Source: Tubulanus polymorphus (lineage: Eukaryota; Nemertea; Palaeonemertea; Tubulaniformes; Tubulanidae). Taken from it: a stretch of DNA of 64,000 nucleotides. Location: assembly GCF_964204645.1 (NCBI RefSeq), contig NC_134031.1, positions 1,426,001 through 1,490,000 on the forward strand, written 5' to 3'. A program made the position numbers and the translations under genes. Shown in pieces: positions 24,401 through 36,919 of this stretch. The notes beneath the pieces were generated by a model. That model was not told the DNA's origin, made no database searches, and saw only the letters and a list, made by a program, of their open reading frames with translations. The number at the start of each line of letters is the position of its first letter. The stretch's first letter is position 1.

Positions 24401-26640
24401 CGAGAACACGAAGAGCAGCACGGTTTCTCGAGTATCGCTAGTCGATGTCGTACGACGAGTTTTAACGAAGTTTACAAATTAGCTGATAAAACAAGCTGCT
24501 AATAACTTCACAAATATTTGCTAATCATTTAATACGTCATTACTACACGGTGTATTGTTCGTCGACGTCGGGACGACGTTTATTAGACATTCGACATTCG
24601 ATGTTCGATTCGGGCTCGTACGCTGATCCGTAATGGTTTGGCAAACAATTCAATCGTTTAATGAACCCAGTTGTTTCAATACAGCCTCGAAGTGCTACTC
24701 GAATCACGCCATATTACCCGCACGCATTCACTAATGCCTCGTGAACTTCACCATTTATATCTTGACAACTCAAAGTTTTGACGGACTGTCGTCGAATTGA
24801 CGAAATCCAAATCAACTTGACGAAAGATACCGAGGTAACGAAGTAAATTCGATATCAGTTGCAAACGACAGCCTCAAGAATATCATCGCGTTTTTAATGA
24901 AATTTTTATTAGCGGAAACGATCTCGATAAATTCAACCAACACCATCAGATATTTTGACGACGTAAAGTAAACATGTCCCAAACATGGAGTCAATTGGTA
25001 TCGATCCCATAGATATCTGTTGAAGATAAAATCCATTCGGGCCAAACGCTTAAGTGATATTTCTTTAAAAGAAATGTGTACAAAGTTTAAAAATCTTACT
25101 TGATTCAGCTTGATAGATTACTTTAATCAGATTACGTAGGAGTTAAGTGGGAGTCAAAACTGAGCCAAGGCTGCTTCCGTAAATCTACGGTTTCATAGTA
25201 TATTTTGTTTTGCTAAGAAGCCCGCGCAACGTTACATGAAGATACTTGGAAGCCACGTGTAGTAAAATCGAGTTAAATAGATCGCGTGATTTACATGCTG
25301 TTTAAAAACCATTAAGCGAATACACTGGAATACACGGCCGAACGTAGTTTCTGATGCAAACTAGGCACGCGAAGTCAAATATTCGCTAAGATGCGTTTCA
25401 ACCAATTAACCTGAAGATTCATAAAACAAACCCGCAATTAACCGCTGAAATATACTGCGATTACGCCGCCATTTTTTTAAAAACTTTCAAACCGAACGCA
25501 CGTCAGACGTCACGGCGGTATTATCGATGTTATACATCAGGCTCTGAGTTTAGCCAGTAAAGTTTCTTAACCGTAAATTCTCATGATCGATTTTATTTAT
25601 TGCCGTAATTTTCCTCTGGAAACAGTAGCAGTAATAAGTATGTTTGAGCGATGATGTACTATTTTCTATTTTGACAGTTGGGCGGAATCGATGCCGGCAA
25701 ATTATAGACTTCAAAACGACTCGAGCATCGCTCGAAATTCGCAGACGCAAAATTATTTATATCTCTTTCTATTTCTAAGTCGATAAAATGCCGAACACGG
25801 CCGATGTTTATTCGACTAACACAAGACGATTTGTTTGGGAGATGACGTCGTTGATAGTAATTGTATTTTTAAAAATACCGCTTTATGTTACACACCCGAA
25901 TAGATTACTCATCTTCACTCGTAAATCTACGCGGGAATTGGGTATTGTTTCAGCCAGCTCTTATCAACACGTATGCTCCAATGAACTGATGGACCTCGTA
26001 AAAAATCTTATTTCTCTGTTGCCAGTAATTAGTGTTCTGTGACTACGACCTGATTCAAAGGAGGATGTTTAGAAACCGGTAGCGACTCCGTTAATAATAA
26101 AAGAGTCGATACACAGGATTCTCCCTCTGGCAATTGAGGATATTATGGCATAATTGTTCTCTTGGAAAAAAGTCCAAATAGAAGCAGGCCCAAAATCTGC
26201 CCCACGAAAACTGTTTTTCATTCGTGGTTCGTTTATAGAGTTAGCGCTTAATTAGTGCCACCAAACATTTTAACATTGGAGTAATTCAATGATTACTGCT
26301 TTAACTGATTTGTGTGACAGATTTAAATCAATCATATCAATGATATGTTGTTATGTTTGGCAAGTCACCAGCTCTGTGAAGGATTCTACATCCAGAATAA
26401 CCAACAGCGAGCCCCTCCCATTGCGGTGAAAAGTTACCGAAGTAGGTTCATCGATTTCGCTAGATTCTGGAAGACGGTCGTACTGTGAAAAAAAGATACT
26501 TGAAAAGCAAGTTAGGATAATTCTAAACTATAAATAGCTCGTCGCGCCGATAAACTGTTTCGTAATCTGGTGTGATCTCGTGTGATCATGATCGATGTGT
26601 ATTAACTAACGTCCATCATGTGATCAAATTGAAATAACCA
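18465..26640. other. Gene-poor region, possible long intron of the peptide gene
   Basis: No coding exon I can defend. It contains a partial copy of the TTCCACAGTTATGAGTTA repeat (about 19330), a run of CCAGTC-type short repeats near 22075-22130, and a CTTGAAGATAACTATTAGGG motif near 22405 related to the hairpin motifs at 4591 and 53981. If the exons at 18285 and 49956 belong together, all of this is intronic. Confidence 0.35.
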
Positions 26641-26646
26641 CTCGTA

Positions 26647-26647
<1 letters not shown>

Positions 26648-26682
<35 letters not shown>
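26648..26682. repeat. AT dinucleotide microsatellite
   Basis: About 16 uninterrupted AT units. Confidence 0.9.
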
Positions 26683-26687
<5 letters not shown>

Positions 26688-27824
26688 TCAATATTATATA
26701 TTCGAATTTTAGAACGTTCGAGATTGTTGTGTCAGTGATTAATACCGGATGCCTTCCAGTAACAAAACCATTTACTGACGATCGAAATCATGTCTCTAAT
26801 AGTTACAGAAATTGATAGAAATGTTATTCGAATTATCTACGCCAATCCTACTGTCGATATTTCCACGTAAACTTTACAACTTTTTTTAGTCTTCAAATGT
26901 TACAGTAAATGATTCCATACAACATTTTTATTCTGAATTTGATACATGAAGATACTAACATTTTGATCAAATTGAAAAGTTAAAAAATTGAAATAAAAGT
27001 TCTGGGGCTTCGTTTTATGTATCGACATGAACTTTGAGAGTTTTTTTCGATGATTCAATTTAAAACTGTTTTCATGCAGAATTACAAAGGTTTCTTTGTT
27101 TTGCGATACCTGGAAGTTGATGAGGATGGAAAAGAAATACATTTTTTCGTTCGTACAAAAAAGGCATCGACTGCAGGGCTTCGGCATCGACACATTCACA
27201 TGCAAACAAGTGAAAAAGCTCTATTAATGGCCGACAAATAGTTGGCTTTTTGATCGTGACAGATAAGTTGATTATTCTCGACGTAGACGACAAAAATAGT
27301 CGAGTTGAGATCGGATAATGAAACGTTTCGTTGTTTGCTTCGTAAACGCGTCAAGCTACAGAGCCTGTGGCCACCAACAATAGACCCGTTACTATTGACA
27401 ATCGCTGCAGATGTGACGCATTAATTCAAAGATAAACATCTTTGATTTTTAAATGAAATAAGCTTTTTGCAATCGGCGAATGATTCCAAGGAATCGGGTT
27501 TTACTTGTGGAGCGTGTTGGAAAAATGACCGTCTACGGAAATTCTGAGGAAATATCACAAAGAAGCTGGATGAAAAGTGTTCTGATTGTTTGCTTATATC
27601 AGATTAGTTCAACTTCTCAAATTCCCAAAGTAGACAAAGTACCCATTAGTTGTTTCCTCGTTTGTGGATCTAGATTTGAAAAGATACCAGATAAAAAGGA
27701 TTTCGCCGAGCGAGTCACGCTGCCATGTACTTCATGCGACTACCCCACATTAACGGTCAAACACAATTCAAATGATTCTCACGACAGATTCTGAGAAGTT
27801 TGAAATAGTTTGTAAATCCTATGA

Positions 27825-27923
27825 GCCCAGTTGAACAGTCTAAGTCCAAAAGTGATCTAAAAATCTTGCAGATGGTCTTAGACTTGTATTAAATCTAAGC
27901 CATGGCTGAACAGCTGGTCCTGG
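27825..27923. mobile_element. MITE family A, divergent copy
   Basis: Shares the CTAAGTCCAAAAGTG interior and the ends CCCAGTTGAACAGTC and GGCTGAACAGCTGGTCCTGGG in inverted order with the family-A elements. The match is partial and the boundaries are approximate. Confidence 0.45.
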
Positions 27924-27952
27924 GTCTCCAGCGCCGATTGACAAACAAAGTG

Positions 27953-28076
27953 TGACGTCACATGCAGAAGTTATACACGAGCGCCCGTGTCATTGGCCGT
28001 CTTATGGCCGTATGACAAATGACTTTTTACTAGTACCCCCTGCGCTTGACGGTCAGTATGATGCGCTGTGACGTCA
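27953..28076. promoter_or_regulatory. Paired palindromic CRE-like sites
   Basis: The full palindrome TGACGTCA occurs at 27953-27960 and again at 28069-28076, each within GTGACGTCAC. This is the CREB/ATF consensus. No adjacent gene start is certain. Confidence 0.4.
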
Positions 28077-31000
28077 CGTACATAAGTCAGACTGATTTTC
28101 GATCGCGTGAGTTATAACGGGTGCAGTTACGAGGACGAACCGACGACCTTTTCAGTTAATCGCCTCTCACCCAGGCGTAGTCGATCACGTGATTCACGGG
28201 CGTATTCGATCACGGTCATATCGCGGTGATAAATAAGTAATGTCGTCTAGTAACCGAAAATCGGTATTTGTGTGGAGATCGTTTATCTTTTAGCGCCTAC
28301 ACCGAAGAGGTAGTATATGGAAGGGCTATTAGCGTTCACAACCGGCGTCATTTGCGTCAAGCTTGAACCACTTTTAGACGGAATCATCGCAATTTACGCC
28401 GTGGTGATAGTCGACATCCAGTACATTATTGATGATTTATAGATAACCATGAGTTAGTCGTATAATTGCCCGGAACGTGTTACATTATAGTTTACTATTC
28501 CCGAGTCATCGAGAATTTACGGTCACATCTCCACATCTTCTGATTCGATTAATTTCATCCGATTTACGACAATTAATTGAAATGAGGTGTTTAATTTATT
28601 CACCGTTAACTGGACTCAGTAGGGAATTGAAAGTGTTTTGAAATTGACTTAGTACAGAGGTAAAATCCCTTATGGGTTTCAGTGAAGCTGCGACCACATG
28701 GCTCACGTCAATCTACGAGGCCCCAGTCAAATTTGACCCGTTCACAAGTAAATCACTCACTTTTTGCTAAAATTCTATCAAAATGATGCCGTAACAAACG
28801 AGGCAATCGTCAGTTTCAAATCCAGTTAGCATTCACTTGGAATCATATGACCCTTGCTAGTTTTTGGCACGGGCCTGTGCAAGCTGGGGGTACGACGGCC
28901 AAATCTGGGTCGGAAACGTACTCGTGTGGTCACCGTATATCTAAATACCCGGCATCGTCTAGACCGAATAAACATAGTGAATTCTAGTGTTGATGTCAAA
29001 AACAAACTTTGATGAACATTTTTGATGAACATTTTCGTCTGGCAAAAATAAGTTTTTTCTCGAATCGTCTGCGATGTCATGATTGTATGATTTCTAGCGC
29101 TGTTTTTTGCGGTGTCGGAATTGACGAAATCAATCATTACACAAACAAACTGAGACTCGATCTACAACCAGAACAAGACGATACCATTCACACGTCACTA
29201 AACGGGCACGATTTTTTTCTACGAATTAAAACATGTTTGAAATTGATTTTCCGTGTTGCGTTGTGATGTTACAAATTCCGCAAGTACTGCTACGAGTCGC
29301 TGTTCACTCATTACCGAAACTGACTATGAATTTTTTTCCACCTGGCTTTGCTCTCATAAGATTTGCCGAACCCCGAGACTATAGACGCTTTATCCATCGT
29401 AACAGCTTTGAAATTTCCTCGACTGTTTCTCCCGTGATGTTCTTACGCTTCCTGCACTGTGTTCCAACGACGGAAGTGTATATTTCGTTTGCCTGGAGGG
29501 GAATTTGACGAAAGATACTATTTTATATAGCATTTTATATGTTTCCATTCTGTTGTCCATAACATCAAATGTACGTGAAACATATATATACGATATTCTA
29601 TGTAGAAATTGGATTGATGAAAGAGCAAACTAAATTTTCTTATACAAAAGAAAAATTACAATAGCATATTCAGAATATATATGATTTTTGTAAGTTTTAT
29701 GAAAGAAAATTTCATATATGAAGAATAAAACTTAATAAAAAAAATTCCAACGAGATTATTCCAATTTCTGGTCACGGGTCAAAGCAGGGTTCGAATCGTA
29801 GAAGTAGCAGAGTTTCTTGATTGAAGGTTCTTCTGAGGTCGCTCTACCAATCGCAGTGTAGCTCATTGGCTTGACGGATGATAAAACGAATTCCTCATAG
29901 TATTTCATATATTGCTGGCTTTGCTATTTCAAATTTGAAGATGTGCTGGAATGTTGGACCACGTGTACAGATCTAGACGGATTATCTTCGAGGTTATTCG
30001 ACATTTACTGCAACGAATGCTTCACACGATCAGCGAACGCGTTTTTCCATTAGTAATCAAATACCAAATAAAATGTATCAAGTCAAATTGCCTTACTTCA
30101 TCGAATCTTCGGAGACAGGTCTGCAAAACAGGTCTGAATTAAAAAGCAACCGAATAACAACCGTCTTGTATGTAGGCTATGTATTTACATTGTCGACATT
30201 TGTGAACTCGAGACCCGTAAAACAACGTAAGCTTCTATTTAGAAAAGAAATCCGTTTCTGATACGTACCAAATCTTCTTGAATTGTTAGAGAGATCGCGT
30301 GTTATCTTATTTTACCCTAAGCAAGTGTATCGTAAACAATAATTGGCAGAAACGAAATTCGCATCGAGGATTGCAGTGGTTTTATCTGTTTCTTGATTGA
30401 TCGTTACAAGGCGTTAAAAATCATCGTTTTCTCCAGCGCTATCGCGTCGGAACTTCTCTAGTACACTGTCGACTAAGTATTACCATCAGTCGTAAAATAA
30501 ATGACATCTCGCAATACTAGCTATAACATTGCGTGTAATTGATCGAATTCGGGACAATTTGTATCAATTTTCTTACGCTAAACTAACCCCCGACCAGCGG
30601 ACTATCCGGGCAGCCGATTCACACGCCAGTTCCATGTTACTCGTGTATCACGATGACGACGGGTCAGGGAAAAAAATCGATACATCCGCGTCGCAGACGT
30701 ACCGGAAGTAAATAATACCGTAAATAACAGGTGACAGTGAGCACGAATAGGGGTCGAGAAATAACAAAAAGGCCATTTGCCCAAAAGCTGGTTTCGTAAG
30801 TTGTCCACTGGAAAGTTCCAACCGTGGACGATTTATCAATTTTTAGAAAATCATTTTTGTCATCTGTTAACTGAAAAAAACCTAAAACTTTGAATATTCT
30901 GAGAAAAATCTCCTTTAAACCTGTAACTCAAGATTTGTCAATTCATTTATGACATCGTTTTTACAGATTTAGAAAAAAATAAATTCTGTACGGCTGATAT

Positions 31001-31444
31001 TGGAAATCCTGTGCTGAAAATACTGTAAACTTTCCCGTGTCCTGGGAGGACACTTCCAGATACTCCAAAAGGCTCATATTGAAAATCCTATACTAAAAGA
31101 AACTGCACATTTTTTATGTTCCGAGGTTTTTACCTGTACTCGATGCTTAGTGAGTATCCCGTAGGTGCAACAAAAATAATCCGCTGATTACTTTATTCAC
31201 ACCTAAAGCATTCAATTTGTTTAGAAAATGAAATCCGAATCGACCTGGAGGGGAAGACTATGTTTCATGTATACTGTGTGAGGCGGGAAGAAAGAACGTG
31301 TCTACACTTTTCTTTAAACAATGTTTTTCAAAGCGAAAATGTTCATGTGAATATCGTGTTTCGGAAACAATGCGTCAAGGTTGCATTTATGAATTGAGTC
31401 CTTTTGAAAAAAACCTCATCAATGAGATCTAGACTGAGAAGAAT

Positions 31445-31446
<2 letters not shown>

Positions 31447-31488
<42 letters not shown>
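31447..31488. repeat. TA dinucleotide microsatellite
   Basis: About 20 uninterrupted TA units. Confidence 0.9.
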
Positions 31489-31491
<3 letters not shown>

Positions 31492-32755
31492 CTTACAGTG
31501 TCATTTATGATTTGATGAATTGTTAATGGAAAGATCGAGTGGTTGCACAATGCGTGTTAACAAGGGGAATATTGAGTTTGAATTATACTGGACATAATAT
31601 TCATGCGATCAAACGTATCTCTTGTGGCCATCAAATTACCGACGTCCATCCGCCCGCTAGGACACCCTAACGATACCCGAGCCTCGTTTCGTCTGCTAAG
31701 GTCTCACGATAAGCACCTCAGGCAAGCCAACCCCTGTATTCTCAACGGACCGTCGTCATGTATAGTATGATAAATAAGATCAATTTGATACGGCCGCGAC
31801 GGCAACTCTCCCGAGATACATCACCGGCTCATAAAAGCAGGGCAAATAGCACCGAAAAGCTGCCGTCTATATCAAGAAATCCGTGCGAATTAGTGTAGAT
31901 TCTATTTAGTGAAACCGGCAGATGAAATGCTATCGATCGCCGTTTTCTTATTTGCCTTATTATCACTACTATTTTTGATATACTGAGCCGTCTAATGAGA
32001 CGTTTCACTAGCCATGACTTTACTTGTGACCTTCCTAATTAGTAGCCGTCATTGGTTTTACATTTGTATTCGTTAGGGTGCGTCATCTCACTCTATAGAA
32101 CACCTTGTCGTTGATTCGGGTGATGAGACACAGGACGTGTACGGCGACGTCTACAAGAATCTCTAAATATAATCGTACTCAAAACATGACGCAGTTTGAG
32201 TGCTTTTGACAGCTGAGTTTTGGACTGGTTGACTGGGGCAAGGTATCATCCGTATGGGTAACTGGGCCTTCAATCATCTGTCTGGACAAACTGGGGCAAG
32301 AGATCTTTCATCAGACTTAGCCTTGAATCTCTGCCCGGGCATCTGGGCCTTCGATCTCTCGCGGGGGGATGACTCGGGTAAGAGAGATTTGCCGATGTTT
32401 CACCCTCCAATATGATTTATAAATTTATCATTGGTAAACAATAAGCTTTCGGGTGTCCCATCATTCATTCTACAACAAGATGAAGAATATCCGAATGACG
32501 ACATTTATGATCAATGAACAACAAATGAACAACACTAGGATTAATCATTAGAGAGAAGTCATTACAAACTACGTAACATGGTGACATATGAACTTTCTGT
32601 ACTGATTTCCCCATCGATAAACATTTCGTATCCTATAATATGGACCTCATAGGCACAACCTTATATACGGTTTGTTGATTAAAGATTAACTATCATATTA
32701 TAAATGATTAATCTTATACCACTAAATATATGCAACATGAATATGTAATACGTAT

Positions 32756-33020
32756 GTTAAAAATCCATAGCAGCAAAAACAGTACAAATCTCATTTCTAA
32801 TGAGTAACATATATTTATTATAGCGAACGTTTTCGGGAGTTACATTATCCCCTCTTCAGGCATAGCGCAAGTGATTAAATTTACATATCATACTGCACTA
32901 CTAATAAATTCAATCTCTTGCGCTATGCCTGAAGAGGGGATAATGTAACTCCCGAAAACGTTCGCTATAATAAACATATGTTACTCATTAGAAATGAGAT
33001 TTGCTATGGATTTTTAATTA
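32756..33020. mobile_element. Foldback element with arms of about 110 bp
   Basis: The left arm (32756-32880) and the right arm (32902-33020) are near-perfect inverted copies, from TTAAAAATCCATAGCA outside to GGCATAGCGCAAG inside. The loop is about 20-25 bp. The left arm carries a 15-bp insertion. The centre includes a CCTGAAGAGGGGAT...CCCGAAAACG motif in each orientation. No coding capacity. Confidence 0.85.
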
Positions 33021-33502
33021 TCTAGACTCTCTTCCCAAGATCTACTTCTAATACGTATTGTATGTAATGTATTTGAAATTGTGCGGTTTGTAAGACTTTA
33101 TAGGCTGGCTGATAATCTGTACGGGGAAATTTGCATTATCTAATTCTACTTCATTAAACCACGGCGTGTTTTATGTGTATTTAAGAGTTTAATAGTTTGA
33201 ATAACCGTAACAGATTTCAAACGCGATGAAAGTAGATTCAGAATGTTAAAGGTGGAACTTTATTCTCCGTAACGAGAATATTCTTTACAAATAAAATCAA
33301 CGCGTTGAGCGCTGAAGGCGACACGATAAGAAATTTATATAAATCACCGAATTGATGAGTTAGCCGATGTCATAAAAATATTCTCCGTATCATAATGGGA
33401 CCGAAAATGTCCAGAGATCGCGCTCTTTCCCTCTTCTTATTTATCAGATAATTTAAAGGTCCCTCGATGCTACTTAGACGCACCGGCTCCGTACCGCCTT
33501 AC

Positions 33503-33690
33503 CGGAGATAGGCGACTGACGGTGAACCCGGCACTGACGTGTATTTCCTCCCGCGACCAATAACCGTTCCTGCCGGCCATAATGAAGTATGATGGAACGA
33601 GGGAGACGCGTAATTCTCACGGGTAACCGTCGCGCAGCTGCGAAACCCACACTCGTCATCACTCGATCCATCCGTAAGCTCGGGCGCCAT
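33503..33690 (-). CDS. Possible 5' coding exon of an unknown gene
   Basis: An ATG in a strong Kozak context (CACCATGG) opens 62 codons of GC-rich, codon-like sequence beginning MAPELTDGSSDDECGFRSC. It ends exactly at a good donor, CCG|GTAAGG (phase 2); a second donor, CCC|GTGAGA, lies at 33620. Upstream is an acceptor (TTTTCAG at 33755) and, at 34461, a donor AAG|GTGAGA that could close a 5' UTR exon. The composition is Ser/Thr-rich and polar, with no signal peptide, so a cytosolic N-terminus is suggested. I do not recognise it and found no downstream exon. A chance open frame is possible. Confidence 0.35.
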
Positions 33691-34708
33691 GGTGATTTAC
33701 CGGTATATCATTCATAGCCCGCAACTTGTAGAATACCTCGTTTCAAGTGAGGATCTGAAAACCGAGTGACCACGGGAAAACTTCCTAACAATGGCTTCAC
33801 GTGTAACCAACCCCCCCCCCCCCCCAACGTGAAAAACATAAATTCAAAAGTTTAATTTCTAAAAGAGAATTCCTGCTTTCGAATAATTTGTCATAGATTT
33901 TTTATCATACAATTCTACATTTTTTGTTCTGTAATCAAGAGTTCTAGAACAGCATTGAACATTCGGGGGAACTCTAGACGTCGTTTCAGCGATTGATCCT
34001 TTTTTTAAGTCAGTCGACCAGTCAGGTGGCGGCATTGGTCAAAAGAGTCTTTCCTAGCTAATGCGTCGTGGCAAAATTCCTCTACAAATTTTGTTAAAAG
34101 CTTTGCGTCAGTCATATTCTATATACTTTATTGGAGAACAATTTAGCCCCGAAGGACGCAATTTCTGTCAGCAATCTGCTGAAGAGAGACAGAGAGAGAG
34201 AACAGCTCAGTGCGGCCCGGTTTACGGAGGCTTCTGGCAACGGTGACGTCACCGTGCCATCGATAGCGTCGTGAATTGAATCGTCGCATTTTCTGAAATC
34301 AGATCTGCAAATAAAATTATTCGTAGATCGCCGCTGAAAACTGCTGTCTAACCACCACAAGTCGTGAATAAGAAATGACGACAATTAGATAGTTTTCACC
34401 GCCGTCTGAGGACCTAATCGATACACCACAGCGCAGCGCGACCAACGCCGTTTTTCTCACCTTCACGACGATTGCAGCGGCCGATTATTTCGTCACCGGT
34501 GAAGCGTATAAACCGGAGAACGGATTATAATTTGTCTGTACTCAAAATCATCTCGACGCTCACATCCGTTAAGTTTAATTCTCTAAAAGCATGAATAGAG
34601 TCACCTTAAAGATTGAAATCTGGCACCGAAAAATGACGAACTATCAGAATAGACGTTTTCCTCAGCATCCAATGATTCCCACGTCAGAATTCAGGTCGTT
34701 AATCTCCA

Positions 34709-34847
34709 GGGGCCGGTTCCATAGTCATGACTTAGACTTAAGACCAGTCTAAGACTCTCTTGTTATATAGCTAATCTAACAGCTTAAGACCAGTCTTAAG
34801 ATTTAAGACCACTTTTGGACTTAAGTCTCGACTATGGAACCGGCCCC
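34709..34847. mobile_element. MITE family A, copy 3
   Basis: A 139-bp element with nearly perfect terminal inverted repeats, GGGGCCGGTTCCATAGTC and GACTATGGAACCGGCCCC, and the shared CTTAAGACCAGTCTTAAG interior. It is the best-preserved copy in the window. Confidence 0.88.
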
Positions 34848-35620
34848 AGTATCCTTCAGTATTAACCTGAGGATATAGTCGAAACGTTGAATAAACTATT
34901 AGTTCACGGATACTATTCGCCTTTTTTTATTTTTCATTTTTCAATGAGGGACTTTCTATCACAATCCCAAGAAGACTTACAATATTCAGATTACGTACTG
35001 GGTATGGACAATTCGTATGGTTAATATTGACAATCCTCAACAGCGTCTTTAGAACAGTAACCAGACGTGGTTATATTATCGATTTAAACCGTTTTATGAT
35101 AGAAACGACAATTTCAGCTATCAAAGAGCAAAATTGCACGAAAACGCTGTTCGGAAAACTGGCGCTGAAACATTCAGATCGATACTTTCCGGTTCACAAG
35201 TTTAATAGTCTATAAATTTCACATGAAAAGAGACGCGATTTTCGAAAAAGCTGTAGCTATATTTGTAAACCGCGGTATTTGGTGACTCGACGCGTTTATT
35301 GCAAATACTTAAAAGCACTCTTTCAATAACCGCACGAACTAAAAACCGACGAAGCTTCAAAAAGTCGTATTAAACGTAGCGTGACTAATTTGCGCACGGT
35401 TATCGTAAGAGTTTAAAGAATTTAAGTGGCTTATCAGTTCTCGTTGGCGCCTCTTAGGGATACGTGAATCGGTTGTCGAATGTCATAATTTCGAAACGAT
35501 TTTTACATTTCTGATACCCGACTGAATATGCCTTTTCTGTAGGATTGAATTTAAACTCCATTCAGTGTCGATGATCTGGCGATTATCTATTTCCCCTACA
35601 AAAAAAATGAAATGGACACG

Positions 35621-35739
35621 TACGGAGCCCCGGAGGGGACATGGAGAGAAACAAATACATTTTTTCGTTCGAAAAGATTACTTCGTTCGAACGAAAAGAA
35701 TATATATATTTCTCACCATGTCCCCTCCGGGGCTCCGTA
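35621..35739. mobile_element. Palindromic TIR element
   Basis: Inverted ends ACGGAGCCCCGGAGGGGACA and TGTCCCCTCCGGGGCTCCGT are perfect over 20 bp. The interior has a second self-complementary core, TTCGTTCGAACGAA. It is about 120 bp, non-coding and MITE-like. Confidence 0.85.
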
Positions 35740-36701
35740 GACACGAGTGTACCTTATCGCTATAGTTTTAGCAATACTTGAGCTTTTTAAAGAGCTCGAA
35801 TGATCAATAGTTCTTAGAGCCGGAATATCGTCCGTTATCCAGCAGACGAACACGCTGCTACCGGAGTCATAATAGGAAAACACGTCGGAAATAAGTGTCA
35901 ACACCTAAAAATGGCCAATGTGACAACGGAAACGACTGTCAATATTGTAAATGTATTCTAAAATGTATAAAGTAAAAAAGACTTTGACCTTGACACGTGG
36001 AAGAGTTTTTACGAAGTTCGTCCGACATTTTGTTTCCGTTCGTTAACGATGAGAATTTCTGTAGTCAATTAGTCTCGCACGGCGAGTTATGATAATTACT
36101 CGGATTCCAAGTCAGCGACTCGAGTTAGCGGTGAATTTTTGTTAAAACAGGTTGCGCGGGAAGAAAGAGATCGACGATGATTCTATCTCTGTGCGCGTTG
36201 GTTCCTTTCATTCGCAGCAGTTTCAAAATAAAAATATGATAGTTTGAATTGAAATGCCTCAGGCGGGAACTAGATGCTTAGTTTAATATTCGTATCGCTT
36301 ATATCTCAAAACCCGCACCTCTTTTGTTAACAAGATTCACGAGGACAAAAAACTCACGGTTTTCGGTTCACTTACGAGCAATCATCTGAAGAGATGATCG
36401 CTCGTTGGGTTCACCCAGTCGGTTCACCCCAATCCGGGGTGTAATTGTATCCACAGCGATCTCCGTCGCTCTACGAAAACCTTCACTAAGAACATAATCA
36501 GACACTAAGTTTCTTGGTGAATGTTTTCGGTATCTTCTGAAACCGACTCGCTGATATTACTACACCATATAGATATTTCCTTCCATTCTCATTTTCCTCT
36601 CATCCAATCGTCATTTTTAATCTAACTCTAACAGAAATGTCATTTACAGAGAGTTGTATTTAGATTTGAATAATGCGCGAGAATTTGTCAAACGCTGCTG
36701 G

Positions 36702-36919
<218 letters not shown>

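Larger units (their letters stand above)
26683..33502. other. Gene-poor region
   Basis: No supported gene. Contents: a divergent MITE-A relative (about 27825-27923), two palindromic TGACGTCA sites at 27953 and 28069, a TA microsatellite (31447-31488), and a foldback element (32756-33020). Confidence 0.35.
33691..36700. other. Gene-poor region with repeats
   Basis: Holds a poly-C run (about 33811-33825), the possible 5' UTR pieces of the 33503-33690 exon, MITE-A copy 3 and a palindromic element (35621-35739). No confident gene. Confidence 0.35.

Noticed and set aside
27480-27794. Plus-strand 104-codon frame with cysteines
   Set aside because: No domain pattern, no splice signals, and composition like the surrounding AT-rich DNA.
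29762-29880. Possible tRNA gene (GGTTCGAATC near 29789 and an A-box-like TAGCTCATTGG near 29860)
   Set aside because: The boxes are in the wrong order for a plus-strand tRNA and no cloverleaf can be drawn.
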